A DNA stretch of 44,683 nt from Acidobacteriota bacterium (GTDB lineage: Bacteria > Acidobacteriota > Terriglobia > UBA7540): assembly GCA_003165315.1 (NCBI GenBank), contig PLSX01000225.1, forward strand, positions 1-44,683. Reading direction: 5' to 3'. This document shows positions 24,242-32,793 of the stretch, piece by piece; position 1 is the stretch's first letter; every line of letters begins with the position of its first letter. The position numbers and the translations under genes were made by a program. Below the pieces are notes generated by a model, which ran no database searches, was not told where the DNA came from, and saw only the letters and a program-made list of their open reading frames with translations.

Positions 24242-24592
24242 CTCGGCGGCTTCTCCTTCCACATAGACGGCAACTGCGGTGGCACTTGCTTGGCGTCGGG
24301 CAGCTTCAGTTTCCCCGGCCCACGTGACTTCACCGGACAGGTGCTGGAGTTACGTGGTTCCTTCCGTTCCATTGCTGACCGGAGAATCCCCGGTTGGGGC
24401 AAGTCGCTTGATGAATGGGAGTTCCACCCTGGAACCGAGCAGTATCGCTTCGGCAAAGGCCCGTCGCCGCACTTCTCGCTACCCGATAATCCCAAGAACA
24501 CGGTTCCGACGAATGGGCCTTTCCACGTGGACACCGATGCTCCGGGACTGAAGCACCTTGGGTGCGCAAAACTGGGGGTCGGATGCAACTAG
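24242..24592 (+). pseudogene. C-terminal fragment of an unknown protein
   Basis: An open frame with no ATG near its start abuts repeat copy B. It encodes about 115 residues rich in Gly, Pro and Phe: HIDGNCGGTCLASGSFSFPG, TGQVLELRGSFRSIADRRIP, EFHPGTEQYRFGKGPSP, ending HVDTDAPGLKHLGCAKLGVG-CN. Its paired Cys and aromatic residues suggest a secreted or toxin-like C-terminal domain, but I do not recognise the family. It overlaps the next gene's start by 10 nt (ATGCAACTAG), so the two were probably a native operon pair. A TTG at 24290 could act as a start, giving 100 aa. Confidence 0.5.
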
Positions 24593-25101
24593 CAATTTCA
24601 CTTCTCATCTTTGTTGTCATCCCCACCATGCTTGCGTGGCGAGAGTGGATTAAGGCTGACCGCAGTGCAATCAATGACCGCCGCAAGACAGCGTTCGCGG
24701 CGGGACTGGTTGTTACTACATCAGCCCTTCTGCTCTTCGCTGCATTCGTGGCGTACACAACTTCTATCGGCGGATTCAAGACTGACTACCGTTCACTGCT
24801 GAAGTGGAGTAAGGGTCCGCCGAACCCATGGATGCTGGCGGGGCGGTCCTTGCGGGTGACGGACACTGGGTGCGAATTTGTTAGGGATTGCGGTGAGGAA
24901 GGAGGGCCGACTGGGAGTTCAATTAGAGTGCTGGATCTTTGGCAGCGCCTCCTGCGCGGCCTTCCGTACCCATTGATTAGGATCTTGGAGCGCTTTGGTA
25001 AGCGCGGGCACCGCTTCGACAGCAGCAGGCCCAATTGCACCCAAGGCCTCGCATGCCTTGCCCCTGACGTTGGGGTCATCGTAGCTCAATTGTTGGACTA
25101 G
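24583..25101 (+). pseudogene. Small membrane protein, probably 3'-truncated
   Basis: From ATG 24583 the frame gives two membrane segments (AISLLIFVVIPTMLAW, then FAAGLVVTTSALLLFAAFVAY) and a conserved-looking SIGGFKTDYRSLLKWSK. After about 24810 the composition changes and the frame runs on for about 95 residues, the last 60 of them antisense to the HEAT-repeat gene, so that tail is probably not native. I infer a junction near 24810 that removed the true C-terminus. It is coupled by overlap to the preceding fragment and could be its partner. Confidence 0.45.
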
Positions 25102-25812
25102 AATCGGCGTCGCGGGAGCTGCTTCGGTGCCGAGCTTCTGGATGGCTTTTGCAGCGCACCATCTCTGCTGCTCAGTGCCTGCTGATAAGTGGGCGAGCAA
25201 TGGTGGAAGTACAGTTTGGTGCAAGCCACTCATTGCGCCGAGGGCTTCACCTGCCTCGCATCCCACAAACCCATCCTTATCGTCGAGCGCGGCGACCAGG
25301 GCGGGAATCGCCTTCGCGGCACGTGGTCCGAATTGGGCCAACGCATCAGCGGCGCTCGACCGTACGTCGCGTTGGGGATCGCTGAGCGCGGCGATAAGCA
25401 GGGGAATGCTCTCCGGCTGCGCCTTAGCACCAAGCAACCATGCGCCATGCGCACGAACATCCGGCCACGGATCCTTGAGTTTCGCTGCAGGGGAAAGCCA
25501 TGGCTTCTGGTTCAGGACATACCCCGAAAAAATCGTCGGCCCAGCCAGCGTCGCGAGCAACACCGCCAGCAGTGCCGGCCGGTGGAGTCCGCGGCGATAG
25601 TCGAGTACGCCAAAGGTGACACAGGTGATCCAAGCCACCGGAAACGCCAGAAACGGCCACAAAAAGGCCGCCACGCCAACGAGCAGGCCCTCATCGTCCG
25701 GATCCACCGGGTGCGTGAGGTAAATGACGGTGGCCGCAGCGAGCGAGGCTCCAAGCATTGTTGCGCCTATCCAGATCGAACGACTGGGCCGTGTTTGCGG
25801 GACTCGTTGCAT
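24919..25812 (-). CDS. Membrane-anchored HEAT-repeat protein
   Basis: A 297-aa protein. Two or three membrane segments occur first (IWIGATMLGASLAAATVIYL, LLVGVAAFLWPFLAFPVAW, LLAVLLATLAGPTIFSGYV), then about five HEAT/PBS-lyase repeats, for example PLLIAALSDPQRDVRSSAAD, AIPALVAALDDKD and PALTKALQDPNQWVRKAAQ. HEAT arrays bind other proteins; no enzymatic motif is present. The start at 25812 (MQRVPQTRPSRS) is chosen because the frame above it, to 26022, is low quality and lacks family character. Partner and function unknown. Confidence 0.78.
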   Translation of the reverse strand: MQRVPQTRPSRSIWIGATMLGASLAAATVIYLTHPVDPDDEGLLVGVAAFLWPFLAFPVAWITCVTFGVLDYRRGLHRPALLAVLLATLAGPTIFSGYVLNQKPWLSPAAKLKDPWPDVRAHGAWLLGAKAQPESIPLLIAALSDPQRDVRSSAADALAQFGPRAAKAIPALVAALDDKDGFVGCEAGEALGAMSGLHQTVLPPLLAHLSAGTEQQRWCAAKAIQKLGTEAAPATPILVQQLSYDDPNVRGKACEALGAIGPAAVEAVPALTKALQDPNQWVRKAAQEALPKIQHSN

Positions 25813-25997
25813 GGGGCAGTGTATCCAACTTTTGCTAAAGCCCGACCGAAAAAACGGTCGTGGCGCCTCAAAACCGAGGCCGCACGTAGGGGACAGAGTG
25901 TAACACCGATTCCATGTCAGTGCGTTCTTCCCTATCCAGCACAGGTACGTGCCTTCACAAATCTCAGCATCCCGTGTGCCCTCAAGCTTTAACCTTG

Positions 25998-26744
25998 TCA
26001 TGCGACCAAGGGTCGGGCCCACTCGTTGGGAAGCAACTCCTCAAGTTGGTTCCTGGGATGCGCGGCGATGCGTGTCAACACGTCGCGCAGATAGGCAAAA
26101 GCATCGATGTGCAGTCTCTTGCAGGTGGCGATTAGACTGGTCAGCACCGCCGCTGTCCTTCCGCCGTTGTCGCTGCCCAGGAATGTCCAATTCCTCCGAC
26201 CTACTGCGATTCCACGTAAACTTCTCTCGGCACCGTTATTATCGATTTCCAGGTCGCCATCGTCACAGTAGCGGGTGAGGGCCTTCCAGTTCGACAGTGT
26301 GTAGGCAATCGCTTGTCCTTCGGGGCTCTTCGGCAGTACCTGAGGTTGTTCGCGCTCCAGATAAGCGTGAATGTCCTCCAGGATCGGCTTCGACTTCGCC
26401 TGCCGCAATGTCCGCCGTTCATCGGAACCGAGCTTCTGATCACGAGCTTCACGCTCCACATCGTAAAGCAATCGAATATACGCCAGCATTACCGTCGAGC
26501 GCATGAGGTCGGACGACTGGGCTTCCCAGTGCTTCCTGCGAACGTGGGCCATACAGGCGACCTCCTCAATGCCGCGCTCGGGCTCCTCATAAAGATGATC
26601 GTACCCGGAGTAGGCGTCCGCCTGGAGCGGTGTAGCGAGGAGGTAGTCGCAGTTTGACTTCCTCCGCGGCACTTTAAGCGCATTCTCCGCCTGTTCATTG
26701 CCGGCAATGAGGAAGGACCGCTGAGGAATTCGGCTCGGACCCAA
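25998..26744 (-). mobile_element. IS66-family transposase, 5'-truncated
   Basis: The C-terminal half of an IS66 transposase is readable: LQADAYSGYDHLYEE with the second catalytic Asp, ACMAHVRRKHWEA, GLU-containing region NNGAERSLRGIAVGRRNWTF, then GSDNGGRTAAVLTSLIATC, and the usual ending. The first about 35 codons of the frame (SRIPQRSFLIAGNEQAENAL, VPRRKS) are not transposase-like and come from joined foreign sequence, with the junction around 26640. No accessory IS66 genes or terminal repeats are seen. It cannot transpose on its own. Confidence 0.85.
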
Positions 26745-26773
26745 ATACCTCAGCGCTTTTATCTGCCCGCTGT

Positions 26774-26890
26774 AACCACCCCCCGCCGCTAACGCGTCGT
26801 CCCTTCCTGAATCAGGAGGGCAGCTTTGTTTTGCCTCTGGCTCTCCTCCTCAGATGAGGAGGGGTGGCGCGTGGGCGCCGGGGTGGTGCT
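26774..26890. repeat. MITE-like repeat copy 3
   Basis: A 117-bp element with ends aaccaccccccgccgct and gggcgccggggtggtgct and internal palindromes tcctgaatcagga and tcctcagatgagga. It is the most symmetric of the three copies in the window. Confidence 0.7.
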
Positions 26891-26963
26891 GAGGCGGAAA
26901 TGGCGGGCGGAAATGGTCGGGAGAAGAGTTGCTTCAAGGCGGGTGGCGCCGTACACTCGGCTC

Positions 26964-27248
26964 ATGTCGATCAAGAAGGCGGTCGAAATTCAAGGCGAAT
27001 TTGACGACCAGCACCGGCTCCATGCCGATGTGCGGCAAAGCCTGGGGACGGGTCAACTGCGCGTCATCGTTTTGGTCGCGGACGAAGATGAAGGCGGACT
27101 TTGCTGGCCGGCCGGGGTGCCCTCCGAATGGTCGGCGGAGCGGGGTAGCGTGGTGAAAGGAAGCGAAGGGTTATTCGGCTCCGAGCTGATTAACTCTGGA
27201 GCACTTTCCCCTCGCCCGGAACTGAACCCGGTCGAGACTGCGGATTGA
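26964..27248 (+). pseudogene. Truncated antitoxin-like gene
   Basis: The first about 55 residues (MSIKKAVEIQGEFDDQHRLH, then LRVIVLVADEDEGGLCW and PSEWSAE) match a common antitoxin family whose members are usually followed by a VapC toxin. After EWSAE the normal ELADP-type acidic tail is replaced by unrelated text, and the frame continues into the repeat at 27219. No PIN gene follows. It is a 3'-truncated remnant; the exact point of loss is near 27145. Confidence 0.6.
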
Positions 27249-27352
27249 AGTAGCGCTCAAACCCAAAGCCGCAATACATCAGCTCAATCCCAGTTGAATT
27301 CGCTATCCCGTACCGCTGAGTAATTTCTCTCGGAGAAAAATGACTCCGCGCT
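27219..27352. repeat. Dispersed 135-bp repeat, copy 1
   Basis: Runs gaactgaacccggtcgagac to gactccgcgct and aligns over its length with 28761-28895 (gaaccgaacccgatcgagcc to gacgcagcgct) at clearly more than chance identity. The text tgactc in the right half recurs (27341, 27368). Non-coding. Confidence 0.7.
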
Positions 27353-27490
27353 ACCGGCTCGGATAAAAATGACTCAGTGCTTCGGGCGTTCACCAGCCAG
27401 CGAAGAAACCACGGTTACAAGGGCAATGATCGTGGCTACGACCTTAATCTCTATCGGGGCAGGAGGGGCTCCTGCCCCGTAGAATTGAAG

Positions 27491-27811
27491 TTACTGTCCT
27501 GGCGCCCGATAGGTAACCGTCTTCTTCGCGGCTTCATCAATTTCCGCCGGCGTCAGCAGGACGGTTGTGGACGTGGTCACTTTTCCGCTGGAATTGATGG
27601 CCAGAGCCGCTGAGGCGACGCTGACGTTATCCGGAGCGTCCACCACCACGTAAGCGTCTGCTCCGCCGAAGGCGAAGTAAAACGACTCCACTTTGCCCCC
27701 AACCGACTTGATGGCCTTGGTTGCCGCTTCTTTGCGTTTGGTGCCGCCCTCAGCGAGCAGCCCCTGCACTCCCTCCACCGTGTAACGCACCTCGATGAGA
27801 TACTTCGGCAT
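27491..27811 (-). CDS. GYD domain-containing protein
   Basis: A 106-aa ferredoxin-like fold protein of the GYD family: MPKYLIEVRYTVEGVQGLLA, then RKEAATKAIKSVGGKVESFY and GADAYVVVDAPDNVSVAS, with the characteristic FGGADAYVV segment and a final strand region. Family members are small, often dimeric and of unknown function. The start has AAGGAGG 6 nt before the ATG. It stands alone in the accessory block with full coding quality and may be original chromosome. Confidence 0.9.
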   Translation of the reverse strand: MPKYLIEVRYTVEGVQGLLAEGGTKRKEAATKAIKSVGGKVESFYFAFGGADAYVVVDAPDNVSVASAALAINSSGKVTTSTTVLLTPAEIDEAAKKTVTYRAPGQ

Positions 27812-28134
27812 GGCTTCCTCCTTTTCAATTTTCGTGGATTTGATGAGCGCGTTTGCGCCAGCCGGATATTAGCACAATCGGCGAGGGCGGACGGGAATTT
27901 CGCCGCAGGTAGCGTGGGGATAGGCATCCGGTACTTCAGTGCTATAGATCAGGCGCAGCGGTCATATTACAAATTGTATTGTTGATTCAGGGATATGTGA
28001 GCATTGTGGTTCCAATTCATGACCGGGAGAATCTAATGGAGTGTCGATGCCTGTAAAGTTTAATCGCATTCTTCCTCTTTATGGGGGGGCTGATTCCTTA
28101 GCCATTTTCGATCAGTACATTCGGAGCCATCAAT
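27812..28134. other. Gene-free spacer
   Basis: I see no gene, strong hairpin or promoter in these 320 bases. A run of seven G (28085-28091) and AT-rich text around 27960-28010 are the only notable features. Confidence 0.4.
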
Positions 28135-28608
28135 ATGCCGCAAGCGACCACTGACAGATCGAGGCAATCGATCGCCGATGTCCAGGATGCATCCCACTAT
28201 CCGCCGGAATTGCTGCAATTGCTCCAGAACGCCGTCCCGCTGCTCTGCGCCTCGAAGAGGGACACTATTCTTTTCTTCCAGGCTCTCGGAGTGCCTGAAT
28301 CATGGTTGGTGGACATGCTGAGGCAGGTTGAAACATGCCGGGTCTGCATTACAAAGTCGAGCATTGCCCATGACGTCCTGGAAAAGCTGAATCTTAAGAA
28401 AGAAAATCACCTTCGGGAGCTTCATGAAGTTGTCAGGCAGGTGGCCGGGTTTGACGATTTCTCGACCTGTTCGCCTACAGATCGAACAAAGGCGATGGGA
28501 TTGGTGGCTGCGGTGCGTCGGGTCGTCGATGTCAAGGACTCCTTCAGACAGGATGTGCAACAACACCTGAACATGGACTGTCCGGTTATGGATGGGGCTT
28601 CCGGCTGA
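28135..28608 (+). pseudogene. N-terminal domain of a probable Mrr-like restriction endonuclease
   Basis: A 157-aa helical protein. The run YPPELLQLLQNAVPLLCASK, FFQALGVPESWL, then HLRELHEVVRQVAGFDDFS, TKAMGLVAAVRRVVDVKDSF matches from memory an N-terminal domain found in larger proteins with a C-terminal Mrr-type nuclease. Here the frame ends about 20 residues later with unrelated text and no nuclease domain. It is probably a truncated gene; an independent small adaptor protein is the alternative. No methyltransferase is nearby. Confidence 0.5.
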
Positions 28609-28760
28609 GTTCTTCCCGTCTTGCGGGCACAAATGCCTCCTTACGAAGACGGCTCAAGTTCTTCTCTCCAAATCAATCAACAACGATATCGCCCGTCGCC
28701 GATTGCGGAGATTCGTCTGCCCTCTCCACCTAATGTGCCCGCCAGAGCGGGTAGCGTGGG

Positions 28761-28962
28761 GAACCGAACCCGATCGAGCCTGCGGAACGAAGTAACGCCC
28801 AATCCCGCAACCGCAACCCATCATTTCAAAATCAGTTCAAATCCCCATGACGTAGTGCTGAGTCATTGTTCCCGGGGAAAAGTGACGCAGCGCTGCGGGG
28901 ATTTCGTGACACAGGCACTCCTGCCTGCGTGGTTTTTCCTGCACAGCCAGGAGTGGCTGTGT
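28761..28962. repeat. Dispersed 135-bp repeat, copy 2, and flanking hairpins
   Basis: The repeat (28761-28895) is described at 27219. After it come two hairpins: CAGGCA-CTCC-TGCCTG (28913-28928) and CACAGCC-AGGAGT-GGCTGTG (28943-28962). Similar cacaggcaggagtgcctgtg text lies at 30627-30655. The stretch 28609-29100 has no gene. Confidence 0.6.
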
Positions 28963-29100
28963 CCACTTTCGCTGGCGGGGGTTAATGCGCGGGTGGGGAC
29001 ACCCACGCTACAAGGGCGGAACCCGTAGCCGCACGTCCCGCGCCGCGCACACTTGAAATGGTGTAAGATTGAGGATCATCGGCTCCTCAGGCAATCCTCT

Positions 29101-30528
29101 ATGGCACTTGTTGAACCCGTCTTCCTCTTATTTGCTTTGGTTGCCTGTCTCGTTTATCGCTCCACTTCGCGCTACGAAAAATTGCGACCCTTTGTGCTGG
29201 TTGGGCTATCCCTTTTTTTCTATTCCACCTGGAATCCCTGGTATTGCCTTCCCATCACGGTGACGGCGCTGCTGGATTTCAACACCGCGTGGCTGCTGGT
29301 TCGCACAACCAATGCCCGGAAGCGCAGCGCGCTGCTGACCACTGATATCCTCATCAACCTCGGCATTCTTGCCGTCTTCAAGTATTTCAATTTCCTGCAC
29401 GATAGCACTGCGCCGTTCTACACATTGTTCGGGCGGTCCTTGCCGCCGGCGCCCTTCCGCGTCGTCTTTATGGTGGGAATCTCGTTCTACACGTTCCAAT
29501 CCATGAGCTACGTCATTGACGTCTATCGCGGCGAGCAGAAGCCGGCACGCGATTTCATGGAATACTTCGCCTTTGTTTCATTCTTCCCCACATTGCTGGC
29601 CGGACCCATCACTCGCGCCCGCGTTCTGCTGACGCAATTGCAGCAGCCGGCCTTGGCGCTGACGGACGAGCAGGGAAGCCGGGCATTGATGATGATCGCG
29701 CGCGGCTTCATCAAGAAGCTGGTGTTTGCCGACTACCTTTCCGTGAACCTGGTGGACCGCGCCTTTGAACTGCCGCGCATGTTCTCGTCGCTTGAGATCC
29801 TGATTGCTGTCTATGCCTTTGCCGTGCAGATCTATTGCGACTTCTCCGGCTACAGCGATATTGCCATTGGTACAGCGCAACTGCTGGGATTCAAGCTGCC
29901 TGACAACTTCAATGCTCCTTACCGCTCAGAATCGCTGGTGGAGTTCTGGCGGCGGTGGCACATCTCGTTTTCCACGTGGCTGCGCGACTACATCTTCTTC
30001 GCGTTGCCTTCCAGCCGGCGTGCCAAATGGCGGCTCTACTGGAATACCTTTATTACGTTTGCTCTAGGTGGGATTTGGCACGGCGCATCGTGGAACTTCC
30101 TCATTTGGGGAATGATGCACGGCTTTGGATTGGCGGTGAATCATGGGGCGGAGGCGCTGTTTCCGCGGCGGGGAAAACAGCAGCCCAAGCACCTTCTTTG
30201 GCGTATCGGGGGCGTGCTGCTGACGTTCCACTTCGTGTGCATCACCTGGATATTCTTCCGCTGCGATTCCACTCAGCAGGCGCTGGATATTCTGAGCGGC
30301 ATCGCCCAGGGAACTACAGGATGGGTGAATATTCCGTGGCCCGTGCCTGTGATGCTAGCGCTGGCCATGCTGGCTCAATGGCTGCCAGATCAATGGTACC
30401 AGCGGGCTGAAAGTGGATTTGCCAAATGGCCGGCGACGGCGCAGGCCGCGGCACTCGCGGGAGTGGCCATGCTGATTGCCTGGACCAGCCACACGGCGGT
30501 GACGCAGTTTATTTATTTCAAATTCTGA
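29101..30528 (+). CDS. AlgI-type MBOAT O-acyltransferase
   Basis: Multi-pass membrane-bound O-acyltransferase that moves acyl groups, usually acetyl, across the membrane onto extracellular polysaccharide. About 11 hydrophobic segments are spread over 475 aa. Family motifs include GISFYTFQSMSYVIDVYRG, EFWRRWHISFSTWLRDY and FALGGIWHGASWNFLIWG, with the catalytic His about residue 328 and a second His in GMMHGFG. The ATG at 29101 begins MALVEPVFLLF, the standard AlgI start; an upstream ATG at 29053 adds 16 non-family residues. A 142-bp gap containing a repeat separates it from an SGNH gene, the usual partner that accepts the acyl group. Confidence 0.93.
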   Translation: MALVEPVFLLFALVACLVYRSTSRYEKLRPFVLVGLSLFFYSTWNPWYCLPITVTALLDFNTAWLLVRTTNARKRSALLTTDILINLGILAVFKYFNFLHDSTAPFYTLFGRSLPPAPFRVVFMVGISFYTFQSMSYVIDVYRGEQKPARDFMEYFAFVSFFPTLLAGPITRARVLLTQLQQPALALTDEQGSRALMMIARGFIKKLVFADYLSVNLVDRAFELPRMFSSLEILIAVYAFAVQIYCDFSGYSDIAIGTAQLLGFKLPDNFNAPYRSESLVEFWRRWHISFSTWLRDYIFFALPSSRRAKWRLYWNTFITFALGGIWHGASWNFLIWGMMHGFGLAVNHGAEALFPRRGKQQPKHLLWRIGGVLLTFHFVCITWIFFRCDSTQQALDILSGIAQGTTGWVNIPWPVPVMLALAMLAQWLPDQWYQRAESGFAKWPATAQAAALAGVAMLIAWTSHTAVTQFIYFKF

Positions 30529-30571
30529 GGCGAGCATTGACTGTAGCGGCGGTCTCCGACCGTCGACGAGA

Positions 30572-30655
30572 TTGTGCCATGGCCGTCCCGATCTAAACCA
30601 TCGGGACAGGTCCTGGCCATGCAGGGGCGGCACAGGTAGGAGTGCCTGTGCCACG
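30572..30655 (+). repeat. Dispersed hairpin repeat, copy 3
   Basis: Contains gtgccatggccgtcccgatc and gggacaggtcctggccatg as at 4421-4512, followed by the palindrome ggcacaggtaggagtgcctgtgcc (30632-30654). It lies between the MBOAT and SGNH genes. Confidence 0.6.
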
Positions 30656-30670
30656 TTTCGAGTATCGCGG

Positions 30671-32206
30671 ATGAAGCTTTCGAAGACATGGATTTCGATC
30701 GGTGTGTTCTGCCTTCTGGCGGTGATGCCGTACTTCGTCCCGGTGCTGGAGCGCTTCCGCATTCTGGAATGGCACCGGATCACGGCATCCATCGACGCCT
30801 GGAAGCCGGGGGCTTTTGATCGCGTGATTCTGAAGCCTCGCCTCACCATGGCGGAGAATTTCCATCCGGCGGGTGGCTCTACGTCGGGTGCGAGCGCTGC
30901 CAATATCCCCCTGCCTCCTTCGCTGCTGACGGGGGAATACGTGGGAAAGAGTTGGCCGGTGCGGGATGATTTGCAGCAAATCCTGAATGAACCCCCTGAG
31001 GCCGTTTCACTTCAGGATTACGGCTGCGGGATGAACCACTTCTATGCAGCGCTTGCCCACACTGAGCAGAAGGAACCCGGCGCCATCACCCGCATCAGCC
31101 ATTTTGGTGATTCGCCCATCAGCGGTGATTTGATTTCCGGCGAGGCCCGCACGCTGCTTCAGGATAAATTCGGCGATTCCGGGCACGGATTTATCCTGAT
31201 CTCCAAGCCTTGGGATTTTTACTATCACGAGAATGTGTTAATGGAGGGCGACGGCTGGAAAGTGAATTCCCCCGTCCTGCCCGGGGGGCGCGGCGGAGAG
31301 GTCGGCTTGGGTGGCGCGAGCTTTACCGGCTACTCCTCCTCGGCGTATTCCGAGATCCGCACGATGAAGAAGGGCGAAGGGTCGGCGGTGGGTCGCTTTG
31401 ACATTTACTTTCGCTCGCAGCCTCACGGCGGTTCATTCCTTGCTTCCGTGGACAAGGAAGAGGCCAAAGAGTATTCCACGCAGGCAGACACCAAAGCGTC
31501 GTCAGTGGTCTCCCTCTCTGTGGAGGATGGCGGCCACAAACTCAGAATTACTCCCAAAGGCGATGGCGGGGTGACCCTCGACGGCGTTGCACTGGAGCGC
31601 AATGAGCCGGGCGTGGTTTACGATACGCTGGGGATGTTGGGCGGGACGGTCCACCACATGACCCTTTTCCACGAGGACACGTGGGTGCAGGGCCTGCAAA
31701 ACCGCAAGCCCGATCTGGTGATTCTTAACTTCGGCACGAATGAAAGCAACTACGGATACCTGGGATTCCCGGAGTATGTCCATAGCTACGCCGTAGTGAT
31801 CGGGCGAATCAGGACGGCCCTGCCGGGTGTTTCCATTCTTATTATGTCGCCCATGGACCGGGGCGCGCGAAACGACGACGGCGACATTGTCACCATCCCC
31901 AGCATTCCTCTCCTGGTGGCGGCGCAGCAGCGGATTGCTCGCACGGAAGCGGTGGCTTTTTACAATACCTTTGCGGCGATGGGAGGCATGGGAACCATGG
32001 CGCGCTGGTACGAGGAGCATCCCCGCCTCGTGACCGGAGACTTTACCCACCCCACCTATACAGGCGCGGAGCAATTGGGCACTATGCTGGTGAATGCACT
32101 CTTGAAGGGTTTTGACGAATACAAAAAGTATCAGGGTGCCCCGCCCTGCGTGCCGGCGGACGAGCCGGTGCCGAGTGAGCAAAAGCCGGAGGGCGCGAAG
32201 CGGTAA
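30671..32206 (+). CDS. SGNH/GDSL hydrolase-like secreted protein 3
   Basis: A 511-aa protein with an N-terminal membrane or signal segment (WISIGVFCLLAVMPYFVPV) and a periplasmic SGNH domain: block I ISHFGDSPISGD (about 142-152), KFGDSGHGFILISKPW, block III NFGTNESNYG (about 353), block V GDFTHPTYTGAE (about 458). It is a paralogue of the genes at 18259 and 19776, but the residue after the catalytic Ser is Pro instead of His. It follows the MBOAT gene and is its likely partner in polysaccharide acylation, as AlgJ/AlgX-like proteins are. The ATG at 30671 is chosen as the start of the membrane segment; the earlier frame is repeat. Confidence 0.87.
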   Translation: MKLSKTWISIGVFCLLAVMPYFVPVLERFRILEWHRITASIDAWKPGAFDRVILKPRLTMAENFHPAGGSTSGASAANIPLPPSLLTGEYVGKSWPVRDDLQQILNEPPEAVSLQDYGCGMNHFYAALAHTEQKEPGAITRISHFGDSPISGDLISGEARTLLQDKFGDSGHGFILISKPWDFYYHENVLMEGDGWKVNSPVLPGGRGGEVGLGGASFTGYSSSAYSEIRTMKKGEGSAVGRFDIYFRSQPHGGSFLASVDKEEAKEYSTQADTKASSVVSLSVEDGGHKLRITPKGDGGVTLDGVALERNEPGVVYDTLGMLGGTVHHMTLFHEDTWVQGLQNRKPDLVILNFGTNESNYGYLGFPEYVHSYAVVIGRIRTALPGVSILIMSPMDRGARNDDGDIVTIPSIPLLVAAQQRIARTEAVAFYNTFAAMGGMGTMARWYEEHPRLVTGDFTHPTYTGAEQLGTMLVNALLKGFDEYKKYQGAPPCVPADEPVPSEQKPEGAKR

Positions 32207-32295
32207 GTTTCGTGCAAGTCATCGAACCCCTAAAACCAAGTCAAAAGGCAAAGGTCAAAAGGCAAAAGTTGGAGGCAAGCGGGGCGGGGGCGTGT

Positions 32296-32793
32296 CTACT
32301 CAGTTTTCGGCTCTGCCTCCGTGGCTTGCGTTTGGCTCTCTGCCGCCTTGCGGAGAGCGTCGACGTCGGCGAGATCTTGCGGTCGTGCTGCCGCCAGCTT
32401 TGACGCGATGAGATCGTCGCGCGATATGAAAAATGCTCTCAGCCTGGTTTCAGGGTCAACCGTTGTTTCAATACGCTTTTCCCACGCGCGGTCAAAATCC
32501 ACCCCCCTGATGTCGGGAAGTATTTCGATCATGAGCGGCGCTTTGCCCATGCGAAAAAAGAAGCCGGGCTTTATGAAGTCGTCCGGCCTTAGCCCTGCGA
32601 CGGGTGCGCCGAATTTGGCAAGCGCCGAATACACAGCCTTGCCATTGTCCGGGTCCGGCTTTATGAACAGGTCAAGGTCTTTGGTGGCGCGGGGCTGTGC
32701 ATGAAAGCCAACCGCGTATCCTCCAACCACCAGATATTTAATCTTGTGGTCGTTGAAGATGGACAAGAATTCGTTGAAGTCTTGGTTGAACAT
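32296..32793 (-). CDS. Nucleotidyltransferase-fold protein (DUF6036-like)
   Basis: A 165-aa protein of the AbiEii/MNT-like nucleotidyltransferase group. The motif VVGGYAVGFHAQPRATKDLDLFI (read in two pieces) has the GG and D-x-D metal-binding signature, followed by the SPD-type LIASKLAAARPQDLADVDAL, which resembles the family's substrate-binding helix. Such proteins are often toxins or standalone genes of mobile regions. The start overlaps the preceding small gene by 56 nt, implying coupled translation. Confidence 0.82.
   Translation of the reverse strand: MFNQDFNEFLSIFNDHKIKYLVVGGYAVGFHAQPRATKDLDLFIKPDPDNGKAVYSALAKFGAPVAGLRPDDFIKPGFFFRMGKAPLMIEILPDIRGVDFDRAWEKRIETTVDPETRLRAFFISRDDLIASKLAAARPQDLADVDALRKAAESQTQATEAEPKTE

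Noticed and set aside
29101..32206. A D-alanylation (Dlt) operon
   Set aside because: MBOAT and SGNH proteins resemble DltB and DltD in general, but no DltA adenylation enzyme is present and the ACP at 35610 is 3.4 kb away on the other strand.
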